64,000 bases of DNA from NCBI GenBank assembly GCA_946478665.1, contig CAMLCZ010000001.1, positions 1 through 64,000 of the forward strand, written 5' to 3'. The translations under genes were made by a program, and so were the position numbers. Each line of letters starts with the position of its first letter. The stretch's first letter is position 1. The stretch comes from an uncultured Bartonella sp. (lineage in GTDB: Bacteria; Pseudomonadota; Alphaproteobacteria; Rhizobiales; Rhizobiaceae). Below the pieces are notes generated by a model, which was not told the DNA's origin, made no database searches, and saw only the letters and a program-made list of their open reading frames with translations. Below are positions 1 to 7,346 of this stretch, piece after piece.

Positions 1-367
1 AGATAATGCCAGTTATAATTCCTTTAGAAATATTTTTAGCAATTATGTACAATCCCGTGCAGGTCGCAGCCAAAGGAATGAGCATAAATGTGCCTTTTAT
101 GTCAGTGAAGAATAAAATGAACTGCCAAATTCTGGTTAGGAGCGCAGAATTCCAATTTCCTGTATATCCCTCAATTGCTCCCAGATATATGTAGAAGGAG
201 TCATAAACGACGGTTCCCGGATAGAAAGCGTAGAATAACCATAAAAACGCACAAAATATACATAAAAGTAAATAATTATTTTGCAGAAAAAATGGAATTT
301 CTTTTATAAAGTAACGTATATTATTACTAAATTTATTTTCTAAACGCTTATATAAACCAAATTCCAC
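1..367 (-). CDS. N-terminal part of an integral membrane protein, cut by the left window edge
   Basis: Not in the ORF track. I read it from the reverse strand: a GTG start at 367 preceded by a GAGGGAG Shine-Dalgarno, then 122 open codons to the window edge. The visible part has a short basic N-terminus (EFGLYKRLENKF), a first membrane segment (LLLCIFCAFLWLFYAF), then the motif YPGTVVYDS, a GNWNSALLTRIW stretch and a second hydrophobic segment (FMLIPLAATCTGLYIIA). A YPG-x3-YDS motif followed by a W[HN]-x-[PA] segment is, from memory, shared by large polytopic glycosyltransferase-like proteins often seen near phage or surface polysaccharide loci. That family link is tentative; the reading frame itself is well supported. 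Confidence 0.65.
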   Translation of the reverse strand, partial: MEFGLYKRLENKFSNNIRYFIKEIPFFLQNNYLLLCIFCAFLWLFYAFYPGTVVYDSFYIYLGAIEGYTGNWNSALLTRIWQFILFFTDIKGTFMLIPLAATCTGLYIIAKNISKGIITGII

Positions 368-843
368 TGTTTGCTCCCTCACTCAATAGTCAAATGCTGG
401 TAATCGAGTACAAATTATAAACAGAGCGGTAAACTATGTGTCTGTAACTAAAGAGGGAGCTCTATATGTTGTGGTTTATTAAGTCAATATAACAATTAAA
501 TAAAAGCAAGACGAATTTTGGTCTATTTATTATGAATAATAGTAGGTGAGGTAGCATCAGTGCAAAACTCAGTTTCAATCTAAGTATTGTGTGAAACTGT
601 GAAATTTCCAAAGAGCCTTAGTATAAGAATATGACCTTTCGTCATTCTATTGGATTAGATGTCAAATTCCTTAATTATTGTTTTGTCCTGTGAACCAAAT
701 TTATATAGGTTGAACGCTGTTGTTTAATACAGCCATATTCATATGGGTAATGTCGGGTTTACATTTTTTAATGTACGATAAAATATTCAATTGAAAAAAT
801 ATTTGTTTGTATAACTGATTGTGTTTCGTGTGGTCGATGCCTA
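368..843. other. AT-rich gene-poor stretch, nothing recognised
   Basis: About 475 bases with frequent stops in all frames. No ORF of convincing composition, no tRNA-like fold and no long repeat was seen. It lies between the edge membrane protein and a decayed coding fragment, so it is probably accessory-region debris. Confidence 0.4.
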
Positions 844-1026
844 TTAGTTTTCAACGGTATTCGAAGAAAACGGATCTTTTGACGCATTTATTGCATTTTG
901 TGGTGAAACGAGCCGTTCGATGCGTTCGTCGATATAGTCGTCGTAATCTGGATAACGCAAAATAGCGTAACCCCAATTAATAATGGGCTGAATATTATCA
1001 GATACATAACCAATATTCTTATGTTT
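844..1026 (-). pseudogene. C-terminal coding fragment of unknown protein
   Basis: The reverse strand is open for 60 codons and ends in TAA at 846-844. Its composition looks like real protein (NIGYVSDNIQPIINWGYAI, RYPDYDDYIDERIERLV). There is no start codon near the beginning and an in-frame stop lies immediately upstream, so this is only the tail of a gene. I do not recognise the family. It sits beside phage tail debris and may belong to the same decayed element. Confidence 0.35.
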
Positions 1027-1207
1027 TTAATGAACAACAAGATTATCCCACTGATAAACATAATTATGCTAATAGTTATGGTATGTATAAGTATAGGTTC
1101 GATTTAGCTACTAATGTATGATATTTTAACTAGGACAGAATAATAAAGTTATTTTTACTTTTTTCGATGGGTAAGCAGAGCCAGTCTTACGACTAGTGTT
1201 GTGCCGT

Positions 1208-1940
1208 TTAAGACAACGAGGGCCATTGAATTGAATAAAAAATAGACTGTGCCTCAGCAACGCTTTCTGAATAGTCTAATTTTATTTTTGTCCTTATTCT
1301 GTCAAAATATATGAATTCTTCCGCTATTGCTTGTATCAAGACGGGTGAACTTTCACGGGGTGAACACAATTCATCACCTTGTAATACACCAGAACCTAAT
1401 GCCTGACTTAGCTGCAATACACCGGCTGCTTGTTCTGCTGCTGTTGCACCGGCAATCGCAAAGGCTTTCGATACAGTGTCTGTAACGTCTGTTACTTCTT
1501 GCTCTGATTTTATCACGCCTTTTGATGAACGCATGATACGAGCATAAAGATCAATATACGCTTCCATGCCAATGCGAGCATTATCCGCACTTTGTCTTAT
1601 GCTTTCGAGTGACCTTGCATGCACACCGGAAGCCTGTGACGCTGTGGTGATTTTATTCCCCATGCGTGTCCAGCTATCAGCATATTGCTTGATTTCGTTT
1701 GCAGCGATACCAAGTCCTAAAAGTTGCAATGCGTTGTTAAAGCCATTCATCACACGTCCAAGCGTTTTGGACGCTGTTGGATAATCTGTTTAATGCGCCG
1801 TTCATTGCAGTTGTGCCAGTGCTAAAGCCTTGCATACGCTGTTCAACGCGCTGTGTTGCACCTGCGAATTTGTCTAGGTCTTGGCTGGCGCGCAATAAGC
1901 TTTCGGAACGTACTTCGATACCCAGTGTTGCAATATCCAT
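1208..1940 (-). pseudogene. phage tail tape measure protein, N-terminal remnant, frameshifted and truncated
   Basis: Two overlapping reverse ORFs are pieces of one gene. The first (1940 to 1737) begins MDIATLGIEVRSESLLRASQ and ends in a wrong-frame tail. The second (1753 to 1208) continues MNGFNNALQLLGLGIA. Joined as NAWT-R/V-MNGFNNAL they give a typical tape measure N-terminus: alpha-helical, Ala/Ser/Gln rich, with ASQASGVHARSLESI and the conserved LQGDEL-x-SPRESSPVLIQAIAEE block. A single-base frameshift lies near 1745. The protein stops about 35 residues after that block in unrelated sequence, whereas intact tape measures run to many hundreds of residues. It determined tail length and is non-functional here. 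Confidence 0.75.
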
Positions 1941-2130
1941 GATCGTTTTTTCAATACGAAAACTGGCAGTTAGGGCGGGCTATAAAGTGGTTATTATGTA
2001 CGGTGCTATGAGAACTCTAACCGTTACTAGACGCTGCTGTTTTTATTATGAATATCAATCATAACATTATTATTTTGTTTGCAGCGGGGGAAAATTGGAC
2101 TGTACTTTTCCTGCTGTATCGCTTACCTCG

Positions 2131-2388
2131 TTATTCAATTTTATAATTGGTGCCTTGACTACTCATAAAAGCAATTGGCCATTTGGCGCGGTGTGATGGA
2201 TATATGACGGCGTGGAATCTGCCGTCCGCATAATTGTTTAGTGCCTCTGAAAGTTCTTCTGAAAGACGATTTACCCGATCAAGGGGCGTTTCCGATGCAT
2301 CGGCTGTTGCTCTTGTTAAAAGTTATTCACTTATTACGGGTGTGACTTTTAGAATAAAACGTCTTGTAGTGTTGGTAGTGTTAGCCAT
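2131..2388 (-). pseudogene. small phage-region protein with an internal stop
   Basis: Absent from the ORF track because a stop interrupts it. An ATG at 2388 preceded by an AAGGACG Shine-Dalgarno reads MANTTNTTRRFILKVTPVISE, then TAA at codon 22. The same frame then continues with protein-like sequence (TPLDRVNRLSEELSEALNNY, ADGRFHAVIYPSHRAKWPIA) to a TAA at 2133-2131, 86 codons in all. The frame conservation across the stop suggests a recent nonsense mutation. Function unknown; it lies just upstream of the tape measure remnant on the same strand. Confidence 0.5.
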
Positions 2389-2431
2389 TCGAGCGTCCTT
2401 AGCTGGGGGCGTTTCGGGGGGAGGCTGGTGT

Positions 2432-2551
2432 AAGATTGCCGTCTTGCGTCAACCTGATTTGTTGGCATTAGTCGATGCTAATTGTAAGGATAATGAAACA
2501 CGTCCTGAGGCAATACATCGTATCCTCAAAGAGTATTTGACGGAAAGATAG
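2432..2551 (+). pseudogene. C-terminal fragment resembling a ribbon-helix-helix DNA-binding protein
   Basis: The last 39 codons of the forward ORF ending at 2551 read PDLLALVDANCKDNETRPEA followed by IHRILKEYLTER. This looks like the strand-helix-helix core of a CopG/Arc type regulator (P-x-x-L-x2-[LV]-D then R-x-EAI-x-RIL). The part of the ORF upstream is a shadow of the reverse-strand pseudogene, so the N-terminal DNA-contacting strand is missing or damaged. It was possibly an antitoxin or phage regulator. The assignment rests on pattern only. Confidence 0.35.
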
Positions 2552-2599
2552 TTTTTAAAGATCTATTCTCCGGTCCATTTTCTTAGGGGGAGGGCTTAG

Positions 2600-3096
2600 A
2601 TGAAAATACTGCACTTTTGCCAATTGTTATTTTTATATCTGGCAACCAGACACAACCGCTAAACCCCAGAGATTCAATCAATCCTGTGTTGTGTGACGAT
2701 CCGCAATATTTGGACAGCTACCAGCGGAATTTGTGCGCTCGTCAAAAAGCGGGAACCGCCCCTGCTTATCAACCCGTGACAATCGCGATTCCTGACCCCG
2801 AATACAAATTAACCGCCAAAGATATAAGTATCGTCAAGAATGGTGTTGCTCAAGAATTAAAAGATCCGACCAGTCCTATCTTTGGGAACATGAAGGCTAC
2901 AAAAAGTAAAGAACACGTTATAATCATCTGTGGTTTTGTTAATGGCAAAAACAGTTACGGCGCGTACACCGGAAAAAAGCCTTTCATCGGCGCTTTAACT
3001 AATAATAGTTCCTTCTTAGTCGGTATTGGCGGGACTGACATTCACACTACTGCAACATATGATGTATGCGCGCAGAAAGGTATCCCCTTGCCGTAA
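2600..3096 (+). pseudogene. probable lipoprotein gene with N-terminal frameshift and lost lipobox cysteine
   Basis: The 159-residue ORF starts at a TTG without a ribosome site. A good start exists at ATG 2600 (after AGGGGGAGGG) but runs out of frame after MKIL. Adding one base around 2610 gives MKIL-ALLPIVIFISGNQTQP, a classic lipoprotein signal in which the expected Cys after ISG is Asn (AAC). The rest (QYLDSYQRNLCARQKAGTAP, YKLTAKDISIVKNGVAQELK, HVIIICGFVNGKNSYGAYTG) is intact to TAA. I read it as a recently broken small lipoprotein carried in the phage-derived region. Function unknown. If TTG 2617 is used it would still make a protein with a short hydrophobic N-terminus. Confidence 0.5.
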
Positions 3097-3203
3097 AAAC
3101 AGGGCATTGCCATAATGGCAACACCGTTTAAACAAACCCGATTTTATCCATAGCGCGATAGATCGGGCTGCGGCTTGGCTGCATTTCTAATCTGTTGACA
3201 AGG

Positions 3204-3446
3204 TCAAATCGGGAATTTTCCGGTTTGAATTATCTCATTGCCGTTTTTACTGGCGTTGAGATTTTCGACAAATATATTCAATGAAAGCTGCCTAATATTA
3301 TTCAGTTCGCGCTGAAGCAAGCCGCTGTATACTGCGCGAGTGGCTTCAAAGAAAATGTAAGATAGGTCGCTCAAATTTGAGCAGCCTACTAGCAGACTGT
3401 TTTTATATATGAAAACCTTGCTTGTTATGCTCTTTATACCGTCTCC
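3204..3446 (-). pseudogene. unrecognised coding-like fragment, no start codon
   Basis: The reverse strand is open for 80 codons. The downstream two thirds looks like protein (FFEATRAVYSGLLQRELNNI, RQLSLNIFVENLNASKNGNE) and ends at TGA 3206-3204. There is no ATG or GTG in frame. The upstream part contains one of the palindromic repeats at 3363-3388. This is best read as the remains of a gene, possibly disrupted by the palindrome insertion. I do not recognise the family. Confidence 0.3.
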
Positions 3447-3733
3447 TCAATTTTGAGGAGACACCCCATCTCCATTCATCGACTGGTTTTAAGCGATTAA
3501 ATTATAATAAGGGGGGCTCTCCAAATTTGGATACACCCCCTATAACCATGTTTTCTGAAGATCAACAAAATAGGTTCCTCAAATTTGAAGTGCCTCTTGA
3601 TGGACGACCACCTTGAGGTTTTTTGGTATTTTCCAAAAAACTCGTAACATCTTGATTTTCAATGTGTTATCTCTATCTGAAAACCTCTGTTATCATGTTC
3701 GATTAGGGGTGTGCTCAAATTTGAGCATCCCCC
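3363..3733. repeat. cluster of five related imperfect palindromes centred on AAATTT
   Basis: Five hairpin-forming units lie at about 3363-3388, 3441-3462, 3511-3540, 3572-3595 and 3706-3733. Four have the core CAAATTTG and the second has TCAATTTTGA. Four share a two-layer design: an inner palindrome (GCTCAAATTTGAGC, TCCAAATTTGGA, TGCTCAAATTTGAGCA), a 2-4 base mismatch, then a G-rich arm on the left pairing with a C-rich arm on the right (AGG/CCT or GGGG/CCCC). The second unit is a simple stem, GTCTCCTCAA-tt-TTGAGGAGAC. Arm sequences differ between units but pairing is largely kept, so structure rather than sequence seems selected. Centre spacings are 76, 74, 58 and 136 bases, too irregular for CRISPR. 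Confidence 0.7.
3618..3641. repeat. hairpin within the palindrome cluster
   Basis: GTTTTTTGG and CCAAAAAAC form a perfect 9 bp stem around a 6-base loop. Its sequence is unlike the AAATTT family around it. It could be a weak bidirectional terminator or another structural element; no gene ends close enough to decide. Confidence 0.4.
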
Positions 3734-3820
3734 CCTGCAATTAATAAAGATCACTTTCAACCATTAAAAAAGCCTGGTGGGTGGAGCAGGCTGTTAAAGT
3801 TATTTAAATGACAAGGTAGT

Positions 3821-4444
3821 TTACCACTTACATGCTTTTCCTAATGGCTTCATCGTTTTTTCAAGTCCCCTGATTGGGAATCTCATTGTCAAGGTATTTC
3901 CCTTATAGTCTTGAAACTCTACTAACATATTATCATGCCCAAACATTTCTCTGATAAACGGAATTGATTCTTCTGGAGACCAAAACCCTAATATAACGTT
4001 TGAATCTTCTAGGTCCATTGCCAGTCCTCTGGCTTGTTCTCTATCAAGCTGATACATCACAAAGCCAAGTTCGTCGAATCCGCCCAAAAGATCCCCAGTA
4101 TAAAAAAACACGGAGATATTTGGCCTCCTACAGGATATCGAAAGCGCAGCACGGCGACTTTCTCCGTCGTGTACGGGTACTTTGTTGTCTGAAAACACGT
4201 AAATATCATAGTCATGGCTACCATCCCAGACGGACGTACTTATATCGACCTCCCATTTCGATTTTTGTTCATTACCTTTTGTTTCTGCACTCACGGGCGG
4301 TTTGTTTGGTTTTGAAGTGTTATCAAAACAAGCCAAACGCTCGTCACTAGTGTTGATTTTAGAACAGTCGTCTACAGTAGCCGCAAACGGTGTTTGCCAT
4401 GTTGTTAATAACAAGGGAAGAATGAATAACAGTGATAAACGCAT
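3821..4444 (-). CDS. VasI/TagO-like exported protein
   Basis: 207 residues with a clear signal peptide (MRLSLLFILPLLLTTWQTPFAA). Then comes a Cys-containing motif (DDCSKINTSDERLACFD) of the kind that opens VasI/TagO family proteins, a low-complexity linker, a KWEVDISTSVWDGSHDYDIY segment and a beta-rich domain with SISCRRPNISVFFY. Family members accompany type VI secretion loci, but the same fold occurs as stand-alone genes in alphaproteobacterial phage and accessory regions. No type VI gene is visible here. The start has a GAGG site seven bases upstream. It is intact while its neighbours are broken, which hints at a moron-like cargo gene that is still useful. Confidence 0.6.
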   Translation of the reverse strand: MRLSLLFILPLLLTTWQTPFAATVDDCSKINTSDERLACFDNTSKPNKPPVSAETKGNEQKSKWEVDISTSVWDGSHDYDIYVFSDNKVPVHDGESRRAALSISCRRPNISVFFYTGDLLGGFDELGFVMYQLDREQARGLAMDLEDSNVILGFWSPEESIPFIREMFGHDNMLVEFQDYKGNTLTMRFPIRGLEKTMKPLGKACKW

Positions 4445-4557
4445 AAATACCTCGAAGTTTCAGTTGACTTGGCACAGGCTAATTCTTCGGTCAATCAGTT
4501 ATCCTCAAAGCATACACAAAAAATAAAACAGGCTGCACTATTGCTAATACGACCAGT

Positions 4558-4883
4558 TTATTTATTTTTGTTCTGCTCCTCCATGAGTTTTATGTTGTTT
4601 GAACGCTCTTCAGCTAGGGCGGCAAGGTAAGCTTGATCTATATCGAGTATTATTTGCCGCTCATATCTGTTCAGAACATTACCAGTGAATTGCTCCCAGT
4701 TAAGTACGTCAATCGGTTTTGACGGTTGTTGCCCGTTCTCACTCAAGTCCTCTGTACCGTGATACCTCCCAGAAACATGATAGAATGTAATCACCACCTA
4801 CGACAGGTTCGGCCTCTGGTGTTGGTTGTCCGAACCTTGTGTTTCTTTCGCGGCGTGTTTCACCATCAAAGTTAGTGTTTCAT
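4558..4883 (-). pseudogene. small phage tail gene between chaperone and tape measure, frameshifted
   Basis: The 79-residue ORF (4797-4558) is the C-terminal half. The N-terminal half lies in another frame just upstream (from about 4879): ETRRERNTRFGQPTPEAEP then VVGGDYILSCFWEVSRYRGL. It joins near 4745 to LSENGQQPSKPIDVLNWEQF and RYERQIILDIDQAYLAALAEE. The ending (W-x-x-F/L-TG, then R-x-E-x2-I-x3-D-x-AYLAA-x-AE) is characteristic of small proteins encoded just before the tape measure gene in rhizobial siphophages and gene transfer agents. At least one frameshift separates the halves and the true start is not clear. Confidence 0.55.
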
Positions 4884-4910
4884 ATCGCACGGTGATGCGA
4901 ACAAATTCGA

Positions 4911-5304
4911 TCAGGTCTCTTGTGAGGTCAAGATAAAATTTGACAGCTTATTGGCCGCCTCCAAAATTTGAGTAAATATCCAATCTCGTTCGGTAAAATT
5001 TCCAAGGCTTTTTCTTCTGAATATTGGGGGATTGAGCCATTATATTCATTTTCGCCCCAATCCCAGCCAGCAATGCAAGCGGCGGCTTTCCGGTATTCAT
5101 TGGTAACGGTTTCTTTTGCCTTTATGGTTTTATTTGCCTTGCGGCGTTCATAGGTTTCATCAATAATTTGGCGTTGTACTGCTTTAGCAGGGTCACTATC
5201 CATAGAACGGATCTGAAACGTTACTCCTATTGGTTCATCGTTTGTGGGTGCAAAAGCTCTAAAGTGTAAAGCTGTTCCGAATTTACAATTTTAGATAAAT
5301 CCAT
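4911..5304 (-). pseudogene. phage tail assembly chaperone-like gene with two frameshifts
   Basis: The 91-residue ORF is the middle of a larger gene. Upstream, ATG 5304 reads MDLSKIVNSEQLYTLELLHP and shifts frame near 5237 into DEPIGVTFQIRS-MDSDPAKA. At the other end the ORF leaves the frame near 4980, where the alternative frame continues TQILEAANKLSNFILTSQET and stops at TGA 4913-4911. The reconstructed protein has the D-SDPAKA-x-QRQIIDE motif and AACIAGWDWGENEYNG, typical of a conserved siphophage protein encoded between tail tube and tape measure genes. Three intact blocks in three frames show recent decay. Confidence 0.65.
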
Positions 5305-5315
5305 GATTAGTTACC

Positions 5316-5489
5316 CTATTCGACTTCAATTGATGCGGTACGACTACTACGATTTGATTGTTTGCAATGGTGAAGGCTTCCGTAACAAAGTCCTCTACAC
5401 CACCCCCAGAGTGTGTAGGGCCTGAAATAATCCCTCGATTATAGAACACGGTGTTGGTGTGCTTATCGTCAGGTTGTAGGGGACTGTAT
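5316..5489 (-). pseudogene. phage tail protein C-terminal fragment
   Basis: The reverse strand reads TNTVFYNRGIISGPTHSGGG then VEDFVTEAFTIANNQIVVV, and after a one-base shift RTASIEVE and a TAG at 5318-5316. It stops just before the chaperone-like pseudogene, where a tail tube (major tail protein) gene is expected in siphophage order. The N-terminal part is absent: beyond about 5490 the sequence turns AT-rich and non-coding. The tail tube assignment is inferred from position and a general likeness. Confidence 0.4.
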
Positions 5490-5505
5490 TATTTGAGACG
5501 ATCAG

Positions 5506-5752
5506 ACACGATATTTGAGACAAAAAAAACGGATCAAAAAAAGTCGCAAATTATTGAAAGATAAATAGAAAAACTGCTTTGGCTTGAAAAGTCGCAAAAA
5601 TTCTGGCTCGTCATACAGACTATCATTTTTGATCGAAATGCTGCTTTTATAATATCATTGTTATTAAAAATCGTATCATTACACAGCCCTAGTGTTTCAA
5701 GGTGTAGCGCGATTTTAGGTCTTTAAAATTACACGATATTTGAGACAAAAAA
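5506..5752. repeat. 22-bp direct repeat pair flanking a non-coding AT-rich stretch
   Basis: The 22-base sequence beginning ACACGATATTTGAGAC occurs at 5506-5527 and again at 5731-5752, both followed by further A or T runs. A partial copy (ATTTGAGACGATCAG) lies at about 5490-5504. The 203 bases between have no ORF. The pair sits exactly where the phage-derived sequence begins, so it may be a deletion or insertion scar, or regulator binding sites. Confidence 0.55.
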
Positions 5753-5793
5753 CTTTTTTGGTGTGACGTTTGGCTCATATAAATGACTAAAGT

Positions 5794-5869
5794 GTCACAC
5801 CTAAAAAATCAATCTATTTCAATGCGTTGTGAGAATTTCTTAAAAATTGCAAACTAATCTAGGTGTGAC
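5794..5869. repeat. GTCACACCTA / TAGGTGTGAC inverted pair
   Basis: A perfect 10-bp inverted repeat, GTCACACCTA (5794-5803) and TAGGTGTGAC (5860-5869), encloses 56 bases. A third related copy (GGTGTGACG) is at 5760-5768. Two of the copies are followed by AAAAAATCA. It lies just past the stop of the small exported protein gene (5880), so it could act as terminator, operator or boundary repeat. Confidence 0.4.
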
Positions 5870-5879
5870 GCTCAAAAAA

Positions 5880-6278
5880 TCACTTCTCAACGTTCCAAAT
5901 TATTTTTTTAACCTGAAAATTTGGTTTAGAAGTTTTCTTTTTTGCTATGCCGATGATTGAAGCATCACATTCTTCACTTTCGAAACCTTTTAATCCTGCA
6001 CATTTTAAAATGGCCTGTTTTAATTCGGTTTTATCCATAGTGCCGGTTTCGAGAACGATATTGCCAGCGCCTGCTTCACCAACATTGATATTGCACAATG
6101 CACTTTGAATGCTCACATGGCTAATTCTACAGCTGGTAAGTTTCAATGTTTGTCCTGATAATGAAGCATCACTTAGGGCGTAATCAAGTGATGACATTTC
6201 TTTAGGTTCTTGTGCAGATACATTATTTATTGCAGTTAAAGAAAAAAATAGGACCGAAATTATGCTATGCTTAATCAT
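5880..6278 (-). CDS. small exported protein of unknown function
   Basis: 132 residues with a signal peptide (MIKHSIISVLFFSLTAINNVSAQ, probable cleavage after VSA). The mature part holds four cysteines (SCRISH, ALCNI, LKCAGL, EECDAS) and ends in a basic KKKTSKPNFQVKKIIWNVEK, possibly a small beta-barrel (OB-fold-like) domain. An AGGAGA ribosome site sits nine bases before the ATG, inside the upstream 33-codon frame. It lies between the phage debris and tRNA-Thr. I do not recognise a family. Translation and export are likely; the role is unknown. Confidence 0.6.
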   Translation of the reverse strand: MIKHSIISVLFFSLTAINNVSAQEPKEMSSLDYALSDASLSGQTLKLTSCRISHVSIQSALCNINVGEAGAGNIVLETGTMDKTELKQAILKCAGLKGFESEECDASIIGIAKKKTSKPNFQVKKIIWNVEK

Positions 6279-6279
6279 G

Positions 6280-6381
6280 TTATTGTCTCCTTTGCTTTAG
6301 GCCTGCAACATAAGAGTAAACTTTTTGGAGTTCATTGTTGTCTAGCTCCATCAAGCTTTCTACACCAAAATTGCGTTCCAT
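6280..6381 (-). CDS. short 33-codon frame directly upstream of the exported protein
   Basis: ATG 6381 to TAA 6280 encodes MERNFGVESLMELDNNELQK then VYSYVAGLKQRRQ, with one base between its stop and the next ATG. The amino-acid composition is that of an amphipathic helix pair, not random AT-rich sequence. No good Shine-Dalgarno precedes it. It may be a leader peptide coupling translation of the exported protein, or the tail of a lost gene. Confidence 0.3.
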   Translation of the reverse strand: MERNFGVESLMELDNNELQKVYSYVAGLKQRRQ

Positions 6382-6540
6382 ATACAGATAAGAGCAAAAA
6401 AGTGGAGGCAGCAGTTATTCAACTCGTTTTGTAATGAATAAAAAGCAGATATAAATTGTCAAACTCACTTCAAAAGTGTCAAACTTTATGAATGACAAAA
6501 TCATGGAAGAGAAAAAATTCTTTATAAACAAAGGTTTAAG

Positions 6541-6616
<76 letters not shown>

Positions 6617-6733
6617 ACGACAGCGTTGCAACTACCATAAACTGAGCAAAAGGCAAATAGAAAATTTAAAAAAAATGATATTTTTCCACAAAACCTCACA
6701 TCGCAGTTTAAAATTTTCAGAACCGTCCAAATT

Positions 6734-7333
6734 TTATAAAAATGATGTAATTTTGTTCAGCGCTTTAGACAACAGTTTTTCATATTCTTTACGTGGAATT
6801 TCAATGGCGCCGAAATGTTCAAGATGCGGAGTTGTGAATTGTGTGTCTAATAATATGAAGCCTTGTTTTTGCAGTTGTTCAACAAGAGATACCAGACAGA
6901 TCTTGGACGCATCTGTCATGCGGGAAAACATACTTTCGCCAAAGAAAGCCTGTCCTAGGGAGATACCATATAGGCCGCCTACAAGTTTTTCATCTTGCCA
7001 AGCTTCCACGGTATGACAAAATCCAAGATTAAACAATTCTTCGTAAGAGGTTCTAATGGTTTTATTTATCCAAGTGGTTTCACGACCAGCTTTTGCCTCA
7101 GCACACCCCGATATAACGCCGTTAAAATCGCTATCGAAACGAATTTTATAAGGCTTCTTTTTTATATGTTTCCTTAAACTTCGTGGAATGTGAAAGCGAT
7201 CTAATGGAATTATGCCACGCTTTTCCGGACGTACCCAATAAACATCAGGGTCTTCTGCATCATCTGACATTGGAAAAATACCCTGCGCATATGCATCAAG
7301 AATAAGCGCAGGGTCTAGTATTTCATCACCCAA
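6734..7333 (-). CDS. aat: leucyl/phenylalanyl-tRNA--protein transferase
   Basis: Adds Leu or Phe from aminoacyl-tRNA to proteins with N-terminal Arg or Lys, making them substrates of the ClpS/ClpAP N-end rule pathway in the cytoplasm. The 199-residue product has the family signatures [12 protein letters not shown] and [20 protein letters not shown] near the N-terminus, [20 protein letters not shown] in the middle and [15 protein letters not shown] near the C-terminus. It follows accB-accC on the same strand with a 13-base gap, the usual rhizobial order, and is probably in that operon. Confidence 0.95.
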   Translation of the reverse strand: MGDEILDPALILDAYAQGIFPMSDDAEDPDVYWVRPEKRGIIPLDRFHIPRSLRKHIKKKPYKIRFDSDFNGVISGCAEAKAGRETTWINKTIRTSYEELFNLGFCHTVEAWQDEKLVGGLYGISLGQAFFGESMFSRMTDASKICLVSLVEQLQKQGFILLDTQFTTPHLEHFGAIEIPRKEYEKLLSKALNKITSFL

Positions 7334-7346
7334 TGTGACCAGACCT

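Noticed and set aside
1021-1120. Short forward coding-like stretch (EQQDYPTDKHNYANSYG)
   Set aside because: Only about 35 codons with no start; composition could be chance in AT-rich DNA.
2234-2431. N-terminal two thirds of the 105-residue forward ORF
   Set aside because: This part mirrors the reverse-strand interrupted gene (2131-2388); only the last 39 codons look like a real protein fragment.
3422-3616. 64-residue forward ORF
   Set aside because: It runs through three of the palindromic units and has no ribosome site or protein-like composition.
3363-3733. CRISPR array made of the AAATTT palindromes
   Set aside because: Units differ in sequence, are spaced irregularly (58-136 bases), and there are no constant repeats or cas genes.
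4000-4350. 116-residue forward ORF opposite the VasI-like gene
   Set aside because: The reverse frame has a signal peptide and family motifs; the forward frame has neither.
1-6540. att site repeat of tRNA-Thr within the window
   Set aside because: No second copy of the tRNA 3' end sequence was found by eye to the left of the tRNA gene.
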